DNA of 64,000 bases from Chryseobacterium indoltheticum (GCF_003815915.1 NZ_CP033929.1:62001-126000), one strand, 5' to 3'. Counted from the first letter of the stretch, positions 46,324 through 56,119 are shown. Numbers and translations: made by a program. The notes: generated by a model from the sequence alone, not told the origin.

Positions 46324-46812
46324 TTATTTTATCGTAACTGCCCAACTTTTGCTGAAAGGCAATAAAAAGTTTCCTAAAAATTCTAAATACGTGTTTTTTG
46401 AGAAATCAAAAACTTCGATGTCTTTTGAAAGTTCTCCGCTTCTGATTTTGTTTTTAAAATCGATAAGCTTTAAGGTTTTTACTTCTCCGTTTTCTACGAA
46501 GCTGGCTTTCATTCTGTCGAATAATCCCAACTGGTATTCTTCATCGATCTCTCTCATTATTTTGCCTAAAGCATCGATGCTGCATCCTGAAGCCATTTCT
46601 TTTTCTTCGTCTACACAGATAACGATAAACTGATTTTTTTCAATTTTAAAAGATGACGAAAGCGGTTTTCCGTGGGCTGCCCAGCCTGCCAAGAAATCGT
46701 ATAATTTCTCTGTAATTACTTTGGCTTCTTTTGTAGTGAAAGGTCTTGATGCGGGATATATAATAACTCTGTAATCGTTTGCTTCAACAATATTAGATTC
46801 TTCAATTTTCAT
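46324..46812 (-). CDS. Conserved Bacteroidota protein, unknown function (often mislabelled ABC transporter ATPase)
   Basis: A 162-residue soluble protein conserved in this phylum. Recognisable stretches are YRVIIYPASRPFTTKEAKVI, FLAGWAAHGKPLSSSFKIEK and VDEEKEMASGCSIDALGKIM. I recall databases naming this family 'ABC transporter ATPase', but there is no Walker A or signature motif, so that name is unsupported. In relatives it stands near the MCE/Fe-S gene group, and here it is separated from that group only by the membrane protein at 46837-47967. Function unknown. Confidence 0.75.
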   Translation of the reverse strand: MKIEESNIVEANDYRVIIYPASRPFTTKEAKVITEKLYDFLAGWAAHGKPLSSSFKIEKNQFIVICVDEEKEMASGCSIDALGKIMREIDEEYQLGLFDRMKASFVENGEVKTLKLIDFKNKIRSGELSKDIEVFDFSKNTYLEFLGNFLLPFSKSWAVTIK

Positions 46813-46836
46813 TCTGAATAAATTTAAAGAGTAAAA

Positions 46837-47967
46837 TTACGCATTTTTCCTGAGTTGGAAACCATTGTATTTTTTGCTCAATGCATACAGAAATACAATA
46901 AAAAGAAGAAGCACAAAGCCTAAAAAGAATCTCAAATTGGCACTGTCCGGGAAAAATACAAACTTGATATAAATATTGATAAAGAACAGTAAAGACAAGA
47001 TCCGGATCCACCAATCTTTTGAAAAATAGAAAGTTGATGCCACTAAAATCACTGAAGCCAAAGTTATTCTTTTAAAGTTGATCAATTTAAATAGTAGAAA
47101 ATCAAAGTACTTCTGAAAGGTAAACTCTGCTTTTTCAGCTGAAATTACTGGTCTTCTGTAAAAGAAACTGTCATAGAAAAGGTCTTTCCAGCCCGGATAA
47201 TTGTAATATTTAATGATCGCAATATAAATAACAGCAATGGAAAATCCTTGAAGAATTAAACTATAATTAATCTGTTTATTTTCTTTGAAATATTGAAAAA
47301 CGAAAACTACAAAAAGATAGCTCATTGCAAACAGCACATAATCTGGTCTGATCAAAACACAGCAAAGAAGGAAAATAAATTGTAGTAATTCAGATTTTTT
47401 TTGCAGCAGACTAATGATAAAAAGCATTAGAAAGACAAAAACGAACATATCCGGTGTCGGATTTTGAGCCATGTCTCTTACCGGAGGAAACCAGAAAACA
47501 AAAAGGGAAAGTAAAGGTGCAATAAAATAGTTTTGTGGAAATAAAAGCCTTAAAACGTAAAACATCAATAACCCACAAATAAAGTAGGAGAAAATATTGA
47601 CTAAAAGAACCGAGTGAGGTCCCGTAAACCCTAGTTTATACAACGCATATACTGCGGCATTAAAACCTATTTTAATCTTATAATAAGGCAATTGCTCGCC
47701 AAAGGCTTTATAATCTGCGTAGAAAACTTCGTTAGCATGATTATAATGCAGGATGTCATTAAATTCTGCTTTTGATGCCTCTTTTTCAATATCAGAATAC
47801 ACCTTTTCCTGTACTTTTTTTGCATCATCTGGAAATTCCCAGGAATAAACGCTGCCTAAATATCCAGGCATATCCCAATCGTAAACCCTATTCTGATAGC
47901 AGGAAAAAGTAAGAAAACTTAAACCTATAATAAAAAAAAGAAAGGATAAACCCCATTTTAATTTCAT
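46837..47967 (-). CDS. Polytopic membrane protein, GT-C glycosyltransferase-like
   Basis: A 376-residue protein with about ten membrane segments. After the first helix comes a large loop (about residues 25-100) holding YDWDMPGYLGSVYSW, where the Asp residues resemble the catalytic loop position of GT-C enzymes such as PMT-type mannosyltransferases. LLFPQNYFIAPLLSLFVFW and WFPPVRDMAQNPTPDMFVF are further landmarks. I do not recognise a specific family. Lipid-linked sugar transfer is a guess from shape and neighbours. It lies 33 bases after the Fe-S subunit gene. Confidence 0.6.
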   Translation of the reverse strand: MKLKWGLSFLFFIIGLSFLTFSCYQNRVYDWDMPGYLGSVYSWEFPDDAKKVQEKVYSDIEKEASKAEFNDILHYNHANEVFYADYKAFGEQLPYYKIKIGFNAAVYALYKLGFTGPHSVLLVNIFSYFICGLLMFYVLRLLFPQNYFIAPLLSLFVFWFPPVRDMAQNPTPDMFVFVFLMLFIISLLQKKSELLQFIFLLCCVLIRPDYVLFAMSYLFVVFVFQYFKENKQINYSLILQGFSIAVIYIAIIKYYNYPGWKDLFYDSFFYRRPVISAEKAEFTFQKYFDFLLFKLINFKRITLASVILVASTFYFSKDWWIRILSLLFFINIYIKFVFFPDSANLRFFLGFVLLLFIVFLYALSKKYNGFQLRKNA

Positions 47968-48000
47968 AACGCAAGATTTATCCTTTCTGGAAATATATAT

Positions 48001-48786
48001 TTACAAATCTTCAGCTTCAGCCAAAAGTTCTACGATATCTTTTACTTCAACTTCGTTATTTTTATTAAAATGTTTCACACCATCAGTCAACATGGTATTA
48101 CAGAACGGGCAACCTGTAGCAATGATCTTCGGCTCGAAAGAAAGCGCTTCTTCTGTTCTTTCTACATTGATATCTTTTTTCCCTTTTTCAGGTTCTTTAA
48201 ACATCTGTGCTCCACCTGCACCGCAGCAAAGACCATTGGTTTTGCAACGTTTCATTTCAACTAATTCGGCATCCAACTTTTCTAAAAGCATTCTCGGAGC
48301 TTCATACTCATTATTGGCTCTACCCAAATAACAAGGATCGTGGAATGTGATTTTTTTTCCTTTAAAACTTCCGCCTTCAATCTTCAGTCTGCCTTCATTC
48401 ATCAACTCTTTTAAGAACTGTGTGTGATGAATAACTTCATAGTTTCCACCTAAATTAGGATATTCATTTTTAAGCGTATTGAAACAGTGCGGACAAGCCG
48501 TAACGATTTTTTTTACTTCATAAGCATTCAGAACTTCAATGTTCGTCATTGCCATCATCTGGAAAACAAATTCATTTCCGGCACGTTTAGCAGGATCACC
48601 GGTACAGCTTTCTTCCTGTCCTAAAACAGCGAATTCTACACCTATTTTATTTAAAATTTTGCAGAACGCTTTAGTTATCTTTTTGGCTCTGTCATCGAAA
48701 CTTCCAGCGCAACCTACCCAGAAGAGAACTTCCGGAGATTTGCCTTCCATTGCGTATTCCGCCATTGTTTTTATATTGAAATCCAT
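48001..48786 (-). CDS. (Fe-S)-binding protein with two CCG domains
   Basis: A 261-residue soluble subunit of the heterodisulfide reductase B / GlpC / LutA type. The first cysteine-rich domain has Cys26, Cys61, Cys98 and Cys101 (VGCAGSFDD, ESCTGDP, ACPHCFNT); the second has Cys152, Cys187/Cys188, Cys226 and Cys229 (FHDPCYLGR, GLCCGAGG, GCPFCNT). Such domains bind a special [4Fe-4S] cluster and pass electrons between a donor and a membrane quinone. It follows the membrane Fe-S subunit after 83 bases that hold a repeat, so both likely form one complex. Confidence 0.9.
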   Translation of the reverse strand: MDFNIKTMAEYAMEGKSPEVLFWVGCAGSFDDRAKKITKAFCKILNKIGVEFAVLGQEESCTGDPAKRAGNEFVFQMMAMTNIEVLNAYEVKKIVTACPHCFNTLKNEYPNLGGNYEVIHHTQFLKELMNEGRLKIEGGSFKGKKITFHDPCYLGRANNEYEAPRMLLEKLDAELVEMKRCKTNGLCCGAGGAQMFKEPEKGKKDINVERTEEALSFEPKIIATGCPFCNTMLTDGVKHFNKNNEVEVKDIVELLAEAEDL

Positions 48787-48804
48787 ATCAGTTTCAAATT
48801 TATC

Positions 48805-48855
48805 AATATAACAGTGTAACAGTTTACCAATGATTGTTACCTCGTTACATTTTTA
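48805..48855. repeat. Octamer-type repeat related to the one at 5257-5329
   Basis: GTGTAACAGTTTACCAATGA and TTGTTACCTCGTTACATT form an imperfect palindrome. The same words (TGTAACA, TTTACCA, TTGTTAC, GTTACATT) occur in the leader repeat at 5257-5329. It lies in the short gap between the two Fe-S subunit genes. Confidence 0.5.
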
Positions 48856-48869
48856 CATTATTAGATTAA

Positions 48870-50201
48870 TTAGTCTTTTGCCCAGTTCAGACGGTCAGCC
48901 TGATTGTATTGCCAAGGAGCGGCATTGTTTTCTACATTGGTCATCATCAGATTTAATTCCTGTGGCGCTGCAGATTGCTCCATCACCAAGAATCTTCTCA
49001 TTTCGAAAATAATAGAAAGTGGATCTAAAAGCACCGGACAAGCCTCAGTACATGCATTGCAAGTAGTACAAGCCCAAAGTTCTTCTTTTGTGATGTAATC
49101 GTTCAACAACTTTTTACCATCATCTTCAAACTTCCCGTTTTTGTCGATGTTTCTTCCCACTTCTTCCAAACGGTCTCTGGTCTTCATTAAAATCAATCTC
49201 GGAGACAGTTTTTTGCCTGTAATATTTGCAGGGCACACAGAAGTACATCTTCCACATTCAGTACAAGAATAGGCATTTAATAACTGAACCTGATTCAAAT
49301 CAAAAACATCTTCCGCACCAAATTTCGACGGAGCTTCTTCAGCACCTTCAGCCGGAGCTGCGTAAGGATCTGCATTAGGATCCATCATCAATTTTATTTC
49401 TTTGGTAACAGATTCAAGATTATTGAATTTTCCGTACAAATCGAGATTGGCGTACCAGGTACTCGGAAAAGCAAGGATAATATGTAAATGTTTAGAATAA
49501 TAAAGGTAATTCATAAAGAACAAAATCCCTATAAAGTGAAACCACCAAGCTCCTCTTTCAACGATTTCTAGAAAAACAGTATCAAAGCTGAATATTTCTA
49601 AAAATGGTACTAAAGTCATTTCACTAATTGGAAAACTTCCATGCGCTGCCAAAACTCCTCTTTGCTGTAAAATGAAGTCGGAAGAATTCATTGTGAAGAA
49701 AGCGACCATTAAAGCAAACTCAATAATCAAAATCCAGTTGGCATCATTTTTTGGCCATCCGAAAAGCTCTTTCATCGTTAATCGCTTAACTCCGTAGAAA
49801 TTTCTTCTAATAAAAAACAATACAACACCAATGATCACCAAAATGGCCAGAATTTCTAATGTTGCTGTGAAAAAATTATAGAAAGTATGTCCGAAAATTG
49901 TTGCTAAGAACCGATGAGTTCCAAAGATCCCGTCAACAATAATTTCTATTAATTCAATATTAATAATTACGAAACCAACATATACAAAAAGGTGTAAAAT
50001 GCCCGCAATAGGTCTTTTTACCATTCTGCTCTGTCCCATTGCGACTCTTGCCATAGTTTCCCATCGCTCAGCTTTTCTGTCACTTCGGTTTATTTCTCTT
50101 CCTAATCTGATGTTTCTGTAGATTTTATAAAGACTTTTTCCGAAAAGCCCAAAACCAGCAATAAGTAAAATCAGGAAAAATACATTATCAAGATACTGCA
50201 T
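48870..50201 (-). CDS. Membrane (Fe-S)-binding oxidoreductase subunit
   Basis: A 443-residue protein. About six N-terminal helices (residues 5-250) include several His residues (GQSRMVKRPIAGILHLFVYV, IFGHTFYNF), suggestive of heme b or quinone binding. The C-terminal part carries two ferredoxin-like [4Fe-4S] motifs, CTECGRCTSVCPANI and CTTCNACTEACPV. This is the layout of HdrE/NarI-like plus HdrD fusions. Together with the CCG-domain protein it should form a quinone-linked electron-transfer complex. The donor is unknown. It begins 11 bases after the MCE gene. Confidence 0.88.
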   Translation of the reverse strand: MQYLDNVFFLILLIAGFGLFGKSLYKIYRNIRLGREINRSDRKAERWETMARVAMGQSRMVKRPIAGILHLFVYVGFVIINIELIEIIVDGIFGTHRFLATIFGHTFYNFFTATLEILAILVIIGVVLFFIRRNFYGVKRLTMKELFGWPKNDANWILIIEFALMVAFFTMNSSDFILQQRGVLAAHGSFPISEMTLVPFLEIFSFDTVFLEIVERGAWWFHFIGILFFMNYLYYSKHLHIILAFPSTWYANLDLYGKFNNLESVTKEIKLMMDPNADPYAAPAEGAEEAPSKFGAEDVFDLNQVQLLNAYSCTECGRCTSVCPANITGKKLSPRLILMKTRDRLEEVGRNIDKNGKFEDDGKKLLNDYITKEELWACTTCNACTEACPVLLDPLSIIFEMRRFLVMEQSAAPQELNLMMTNVENNAAPWQYNQADRLNWAKD

Positions 50202-50212
50202 AGTGTAGAGGT

Positions 50213-51163
50213 TTAGTCTTTACTGTTCTTACCAAAAACTGAGAAATTGATATATCTCTTAGGATTAGCCTTCATATCTTCAATCAAAGAATTCAGATTG
50301 GTAGATGCAGAATTCAGATTGTTGTACAACTGATCATCTTTCATGATCTTCCCTAGGCTACCTTCACCTCTGTCAATACCTGAAATCACACCGTTTAATT
50401 TTCCAACAGTTTGATCCAAGTTGGCAATTGTTTGATTCAATTGTTTAGTATCAATGCTTTCTGCAAGATTTCCGTATTTGTCTAAAGTTGTCTTACCGCT
50501 TTGCATTGTTAAACTTGCTTCGTCAAGAACTTTCTGAAGTTTAGGATCGTTGTTTCCAACCAATCTGTTTACACTTCCGGCTGTATTTTCTAATGCACCA
50601 ACGGTTCTGTTTAGATTATGAAGCAATACTTTTATTTCTTCTCTGTTTTGAGCATTCATCACCTGATTGGCATTTGCCATCAAAGAATCTACTCTATGCA
50701 AAACAGTCTGCAACTGGTCTTTCACAGGACCAACCTGAGATGAAAGACTGTTCATCATTCCTAATTTGAATGCACCTTTCAAAGTATCACCATCTTTTGC
50801 AGTAGGACCACCGTAAAAAAGATTGACTCTCATTTCTTTACCGCCCATTAAGCTAGGTTCAAAAATCTCAAGATTTGAATTTTTTGAAAATTCAAAATTA
50901 TCATCTACGGTGATTTTTACAACAAAGTGCAATTTACCATCTTTTCCTGTCTGAGGGATGATTTTATCAACCTGCCCTACTTTGAGACCATTAATGGAAA
51001 CCGGAGAAGACTGTGTAAGTCCTTCCACATTATCATATTTTGCGTAAAATATATTGTCGGTAGTAAAAAGGCTTCTGCCTTTCATAAACTGAAATAAAAT
51101 CACAAAGCCAACAATGGCTAAAAGTGCGATTAAACCAGCCTTTAATTCTTTACTGAATTTCAC
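50213..51163 (-). CDS. MlaD/MCE-family periplasmic protein
   Basis: A 316-residue protein anchored by one N-terminal helix (ELKAGLIALLAIVGFVILFQ). The MCE domain follows at about 35-120 (DNVEGLTQSSPVSINGLKVG, the conserved signature) and then a long helical tail with repeated hydrophobic heptads (TVLHRVDSLMANANQVMNAQ). MCE proteins bind lipids and carry them between inner and outer membranes. No MlaE/MlaF transporter lies nearby. It is 11 bases ahead of the Fe-S subunit and heads that operon. A link between lipid transport and electron transfer is not known and is intriguing. Confidence 0.9.
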   Translation of the reverse strand: MKFSKELKAGLIALLAIVGFVILFQFMKGRSLFTTDNIFYAKYDNVEGLTQSSPVSINGLKVGQVDKIIPQTGKDGKLHFVVKITVDDNFEFSKNSNLEIFEPSLMGGKEMRVNLFYGGPTAKDGDTLKGAFKLGMMNSLSSQVGPVKDQLQTVLHRVDSLMANANQVMNAQNREEIKVLLHNLNRTVGALENTAGSVNRLVGNNDPKLQKVLDEASLTMQSGKTTLDKYGNLAESIDTKQLNQTIANLDQTVGKLNGVISGIDRGEGSLGKIMKDDQLYNNLNSASTNLNSLIEDMKANPKRYINFSVFGKNSKD

Positions 51164-51240
51164 TTGTTAAATTTTTTCTAATGTAGCAAATATAGCACAT
51201 TTTAAATTAATGTTTCTCTCTAATGCAGTGGGTCAAATAC

Positions 51241-51275
51241 AAAAAAAGCGCCAAAATAATTTTGGCGCTTTTTTA
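51241..51275. terminator. Bidirectional hairpin terminator at 51.25 kb
   Basis: AAAAAGCGCCAAAA pairs perfectly with TTTTGGCGCTTTTT across TAA. It ends the ppiD gene that stops at 51293 on the minus strand. On that strand a T-run follows the stem. Confidence 0.92.
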
Positions 51276-51292
51276 TTTTTTAAATCAGGATG

Positions 51293-53434
51293 TTACTGTT
51301 GATTTCCAAGTTTACCCCAGATCTCAATTCTATAATCATCGATATCTGCATTGTCTTGTAAGCTCTTTAACCAAGACTGACCAAACATTCCTGCATTTCT
51401 CTGAGTAACAGACTCTGTAAATTGTTTTATGTCGCCAGGTTGCTTATTGATCGTTTCACTCTTTTTAACGATTACATAAACTCCGGTACCACCTTCGATC
51501 GGGTTTGAAACTTTTCCTTTTGCAATACCAAACGCAGCACCTGCAACTTTAGGTTCCATCGCTCCTGCTACAGAAGGATTAAGCATATTAACCTGCGCAG
51601 ACTGTTTTGTTGTTGCAAATTTTGCAGCAACCTGATCCAGACTTCCTGCTTTTCCGATTTTATCAGAAATTTGTTTTGCAGCCAATTTATTCTGAACTAC
51701 TGTTTCGATCTGATCTCTTACAGATTCAGGATCAGCAAGACCTTTTTTTTGTTTTCCATTCAAGTAAACAACTACTTTATCTCCTGTACCTTCTACAGTG
51801 AAAAACTCTGTATCACCTTTCTCTCTTTTCTTATCAAAAGCCCATGCGATGATTTCACCGTCTTTATCAGTTCCTAAACCTTGAAGCTGACCGTCAAATC
51901 TTTTTGCTGATTTAGCATTTGAATATTGATAGTTTGATTTTTTAGCAATATTTACAAAATCATTGAATGATTTCCCTTGAATTTGCTGGATAAATCTTCT
52001 TGCTTTTTTATCAACCTCAGCTTCTGTAGCTTCAGAAGGCTTGATTGTTTTTACGATATGAGCAACTTTGTAACCCATCGTTCCGGCTTTTTTATCATCA
52101 ATATTGATGATATGATAACCAAATTCAGTCTCAGCCAGACCTGTAGAACCTTTAGGATTATTTGCTAAAAACGCCAAGTATCCTGGAGCAAACTGACTTT
52201 GAGGAGTCGTCCAGCCCACACTACCTTTTCTTTCAACAGCACCTGGCTCATCAGAAAGTTTAAGGCCTTCAGCGAATTTTGCAGGATTACCTTTAATGAC
52301 AGATAGTAAGCTGTCAGCAATTTTCTTTGCTTCTTCTTTAGTTCTGGTTGCCGTAGATCTTTCAGCACCTTTGTAAGCGATCAAGATATGATTTGACAAT
52401 GTAGAATCTGAAGGTTTTTTATCAATTAATTTAGATAATACATAAAGATTCTGCTCTTTGTAAGGACCGAAAACCTGCCCGATTGCAGCAGTTTCAATTT
52501 TTCCCTGTAATGCTTGAGGCATTTGATTTGCCTGAACATAAGCATTATTGTAAGGCATATCTGAATTTGCCATTACAAACATAGAATCATTTGTTGTGTT
52601 TTGGAAGTTTTCTTTTCCATCACTAGCATCAGTACCGCCTGAGAATATTTTAGTAATTTCTTTTTGCACTGCAGCTTCATCCGCCGGACTTGGCTGAGAA
52701 GGGAAAAATGCAATTCCTAAATTTCTGCTTGGCTCAGTTTTAAACTGTACCGGATGCGCTTTGATATAATTTGCTAAATCTTCAGTCGTAACTTTGATTT
52801 TATTTTTCTGAAGATATGATGCGTAATCTACTTTTACAAAATCGATATCAGCAAGCTGATCTCTTTCTTTCATCAATTCTTCAGCTTCTTTTTTACCTGT
52901 GGTGATTCCGGCAGAAACATTGGTGAATACCTGTCTTGCCATAATTCTGTACTCAATGGTTTTTCTAGTCTTCAACCATTGGTTGTATCCTTCAGGGTTT
53001 GTATTCTGTAAGGTTTCAATTTCTTTTTTTAATTCCTGAAGCTTGAAATTCCCTTTTTCGTCATAAAGCTGTTGGTTTTGCGCAAACATTTGATCAAACT
53101 GCAGCTGATTCCAAAACAGATCATCTGTCATTTCAAAGCCCATTTTTTCAAATTGCTGTTTTACCAGCTTCGATTGTACCAATAATTGCCAAGCCTGCTC
53201 TTCTAGACCGTTTTTCGGCTGCCCTTGTTGATCCGCTTGCTGCTGTAATACGAAAAGCTGGTCATTAAATTCTTCACGAGTAATTTTCTCACCATTTACT
53301 TTTCCTAAAACATCAGGGTTTTTACCAAAAACCTTATCAAGGCTTTCCGGGTTTACCAAAAACGCTAAAAGCGCCAATGCGATCATTCCCATCAAAAGCC
53401 AAGGTCTACTCCTAATCTGTCCTAAAATTGCCAT
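51293..53434 (-). CDS. PpiD/SurA-type peptidyl-prolyl isomerase
   Basis: A 713-residue membrane-anchored chaperone for secreted and outer-membrane proteins. One N-terminal helix (WLLMGMIALALLAFLVNPES) anchors a SurA-like N-terminal domain (NGEKITREEFNDQLFVLQQQ). The parvulin rotamase domain is near residues 340-460 (ILIAYKGAERSTATRTKEEA, AVERKGSVGWTTPQSQFAPG, TEFGYHIINIDDKK). A second weaker parvulin-like segment occurs near 575-690. It stands alone and is divergent from lon. Both genes act in envelope and protein quality control. Confidence 0.88.
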   Translation of the reverse strand: MAILGQIRSRPWLLMGMIALALLAFLVNPESLDKVFGKNPDVLGKVNGEKITREEFNDQLFVLQQQADQQGQPKNGLEEQAWQLLVQSKLVKQQFEKMGFEMTDDLFWNQLQFDQMFAQNQQLYDEKGNFKLQELKKEIETLQNTNPEGYNQWLKTRKTIEYRIMARQVFTNVSAGITTGKKEAEELMKERDQLADIDFVKVDYASYLQKNKIKVTTEDLANYIKAHPVQFKTEPSRNLGIAFFPSQPSPADEAAVQKEITKIFSGGTDASDGKENFQNTTNDSMFVMANSDMPYNNAYVQANQMPQALQGKIETAAIGQVFGPYKEQNLYVLSKLIDKKPSDSTLSNHILIAYKGAERSTATRTKEEAKKIADSLLSVIKGNPAKFAEGLKLSDEPGAVERKGSVGWTTPQSQFAPGYLAFLANNPKGSTGLAETEFGYHIINIDDKKAGTMGYKVAHIVKTIKPSEATEAEVDKKARRFIQQIQGKSFNDFVNIAKKSNYQYSNAKSAKRFDGQLQGLGTDKDGEIIAWAFDKKREKGDTEFFTVEGTGDKVVVYLNGKQKKGLADPESVRDQIETVVQNKLAAKQISDKIGKAGSLDQVAAKFATTKQSAQVNMLNPSVAGAMEPKVAGAAFGIAKGKVSNPIEGGTGVYVIVKKSETINKQPGDIKQFTESVTQRNAGMFGQSWLKSLQDNADIDDYRIEIWGKLGNQQ

Positions 53435-53667
53435 TTTATAAATATAGTTTTTATATCAGTGTGCGAAAATACACATTTTTAAGAAATTACAGAAATATAA
53501 GTCGTTTTTTTAATTTTTAAAATTTAAATACTCTTAAAATGGAAATTTTGACCGTATTTTTTGATGATTAACAAATGGCATTAATATTGTCAACTTTATA
53601 CACAGTTCATACATATTGCTTTCTCTAAGCATATTGTAAATTATCATTGTAACGACTTAAACTGAAG

Positions 53668-53682
53668 ATGACAATTTGTCAT
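53668..53682 (+). promoter_or_regulatory. 15-bp perfect palindrome just before lon, possible operator
   Basis: ATGACAATTTGTCAT is a perfect palindrome centred about 18 bases before the lon ATG. It could bind a homodimeric repressor or activator, or influence translation through secondary structure. No known protease regulator is named. The rest of the 258-base divergent gap to ppiD is AT-rich with no clear signal. Confidence 0.35.
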
Positions 53683-53692
53683 TCGATTTATT

Positions 53693-56101
53693 ATGACAGA
53701 ATTTGAAGATATAAATTTTGATGATATTCTTGGCGACGGCTTTAATATTGTAGCCGAAGAAATCAACCTTTCAGACTTGAATATGGATCATGAGAAAAGC
53801 TCTGAGCAAAACATTTTCCCAATACTTCCGGTAAGAAATATGGTAATGTTTCCTAATGTAGTTATTCCTATCACTGCAGGAAGAAAGGCCTCAATACAGC
53901 TGCTTGAAGAAGCACAGCAAAATGGCGATTATATTGGTATTGTAAGCCAAAGAAACTCTGACATCGAGCAACCTACCGAAAAAGATCTTTATCACACCGG
54001 AACTTTAGCGAAAATTATTAAAATCATTAAACTTCCGGAAGGGAATATCACTGCGATTACTAAAGGATTCCATCGATTTAAAATAAAAAGAATACTAGAA
54101 TCTCAACCTTATTTTAAGGCTGAAATAACTAAATTAAAAGATACCAAAGCTAAAAACAAGGAGGAATACGAGGCATTACTCGAAAACATTAAAGATTTAG
54201 CCCTAAAAATTATTGAGCTTGATCCTAATATTCCGAATGCGGCTAACTTTGCTATAAAAAACATCAGCAATAACGAAGATTTACTGAATTTTGTAAGCAC
54301 AAATGCCAATTTCCCTTATCTGGAAAAACAAAAACTTCTGGAAGAAAAAAGTCTGATGGAAAGAGCCAAAAAGTGCTACGAAATGATGCACGAAGACTTC
54401 CGAAAACTGGAACTCAGAAACCAAATTCATCAAAAAACCTCTAAAGATCTAGACAAACAGCAGAGAGAATATTTTCTGAATCAACAAATCAGAACCATTC
54501 AGGATGAATTGGGAGGCGGGCCAGAAAGTGACGTTGAAGATTTACTTAAAAAAGGGAAAGATAAAAACTGGAAACCTGAAGTTGAAGAGCACTTCCAGAA
54601 AGAAATAGGAAGACTGCAAAGACAAAACCCAAATTCTCCGGATTATAATGTTCAGAGAAATTATCTGGATTTCTTTACCGATCTACCTTGGGAAACCTTT
54701 ACAAAAGACACTTTCGATATCGAAAAAGCAGAAAAAGTTTTAGATAAAGCTCATTTTGGTTTAGAAGATATCAAGAAAAGAATTTTAGAACACATGGCGG
54801 TTTTAAAATTGAAAAATAACATGAAATCCCCAATCCTATTATTGGTAGGACCTCCAGGAGTTGGTAAAACATCTCTAGGAAAATCTGTTGCTGATGCTTT
54901 GGGAAGAAAATATGTACGTGTTTCTTTGGGTGGACTTCATGACGAGAGCGAAATCCGCGGTCATAGAAAGACATATATTGGTGCAATGGCCGGAAGAATT
55001 CTTCAGTCTATTAAAAAATCGGGCACTTCTAATCCTGTAATTGTTTTAGATGAAATCGATAAAGTAGGAAAAGGAATGCATGGCGACCCTAGCTCGGCAT
55101 TGCTTGAGGTTCTTGATCCTGAACAAAATAATTCTTTCTACGATAACTTCCTTGAATTGGGTTATGATTTGTCTAAAGTAATGTTTCTGGCAACAGCAAA
55201 CTCGCTTTCAACGATTCAAACTCCGCTTTTAGACAGAATGGAGGTCATTCAGATTGCAGGTTATACGTTGGAGGAGAAAATTGAAATTGCCAAAAGACAT
55301 TTAATCAAAAAACAACAGGAAGAAAACGGTTTGACAGCAAAATCTTTCAAACTTGGAAATCCTGAACTTAAGCATATCATCGAAGCACACACTTCAGAAA
55401 GCGGCGTAAGAACTTTAGAAAAAAGAATTGCCGCAATTGCACGCTGGGTTGCTTTGCAGACGGCATTGGTAAGAGAATATGATACTAAAATTACGGTTGA
55501 CAAAGTTGATGAAATCTTAGGCGTTCCAAGACCGAAAAGTTTATCTGAATTAACAGATGTTCCCGGAGTAGTTACGGGATTGGCTTGGACAAGCGTAGGT
55601 GGAGACATCCTTTTTATCGAAAGTATCACCAGCAACGGAAAAGGAAATCTTACGATGACCGGAAATCTGGGAACGGTAATGAAAGAATCTGCAACAATTG
55701 CGTTGGAATACATCAAAGCCAAGCATGAAGACCTCGGAATCAATGAAGATGACTTGGAAAAGAAAAACATTCACGTTCACGTTCCAGAAGGCGCAACACC
55801 AAAAGACGGACCTTCTGCAGGAATTGCGATGCTGACTTCTATGGTTTCTTCATTCAAAAATAAAAAAGTAAAACCACACCTTGCGATGACCGGTGAGATT
55901 ACGCTAAGAGGAAAAGTACTTCCTGTAGGCGGAATTAAAGAAAAACTACTCGCCGCAACAAGAGCCGGCATTACAGAAGTAATTCTTTGCGAAGCCAACA
56001 GAAAAGATGTAGAAGAAATAAAGCAAGACTATCTGAAAAACCTGAAAGTAAACTACGTAAGCTGGATGAAAGAAGTGCTTGAACTGGCCATCGAAAAATA
56101 A
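53693..56101 (+). CDS. lon: ATP-dependent protease Lon
   Basis: An 802-residue AAA+ serine protease that degrades misfolded and some regulatory proteins in the cytoplasm. The N-terminal LON substrate domain spans about residues 40-240. The ATPase has the Walker A GPPGVGKT near 386-393 (Lys392) and the Walker B VIVLDEIDKV. The C-terminal protease has the catalytic Ser708 in KDGPSAGIAM and the Lys in PVGGIKEKLL. The order and length agree with the usual enzyme of about 800 residues. It has an acidic extension of about 35 residues before the LON domain. Confidence 0.97.
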   Translation: MTEFEDINFDDILGDGFNIVAEEINLSDLNMDHEKSSEQNIFPILPVRNMVMFPNVVIPITAGRKASIQLLEEAQQNGDYIGIVSQRNSDIEQPTEKDLYHTGTLAKIIKIIKLPEGNITAITKGFHRFKIKRILESQPYFKAEITKLKDTKAKNKEEYEALLENIKDLALKIIELDPNIPNAANFAIKNISNNEDLLNFVSTNANFPYLEKQKLLEEKSLMERAKKCYEMMHEDFRKLELRNQIHQKTSKDLDKQQREYFLNQQIRTIQDELGGGPESDVEDLLKKGKDKNWKPEVEEHFQKEIGRLQRQNPNSPDYNVQRNYLDFFTDLPWETFTKDTFDIEKAEKVLDKAHFGLEDIKKRILEHMAVLKLKNNMKSPILLLVGPPGVGKTSLGKSVADALGRKYVRVSLGGLHDESEIRGHRKTYIGAMAGRILQSIKKSGTSNPVIVLDEIDKVGKGMHGDPSSALLEVLDPEQNNSFYDNFLELGYDLSKVMFLATANSLSTIQTPLLDRMEVIQIAGYTLEEKIEIAKRHLIKKQQEENGLTAKSFKLGNPELKHIIEAHTSESGVRTLEKRIAAIARWVALQTALVREYDTKITVDKVDEILGVPRPKSLSELTDVPGVVTGLAWTSVGGDILFIESITSNGKGNLTMTGNLGTVMKESATIALEYIKAKHEDLGINEDDLEKKNIHVHVPEGATPKDGPSAGIAMLTSMVSSFKNKKVKPHLAMTGEITLRGKVLPVGGIKEKLLAATRAGITEVILCEANRKDVEEIKQDYLKNLKVNYVSWMKEVLELAIEK

Positions 56102-56119
56102 ATTTTCAACAATAAACTA

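Noticed and set aside
46324..46812. Name 'ABC transporter ATPase' for this gene
   Set aside because: No Walker A, Walker B or signature motif is present, and the protein is too short for an ABC ATPase domain.
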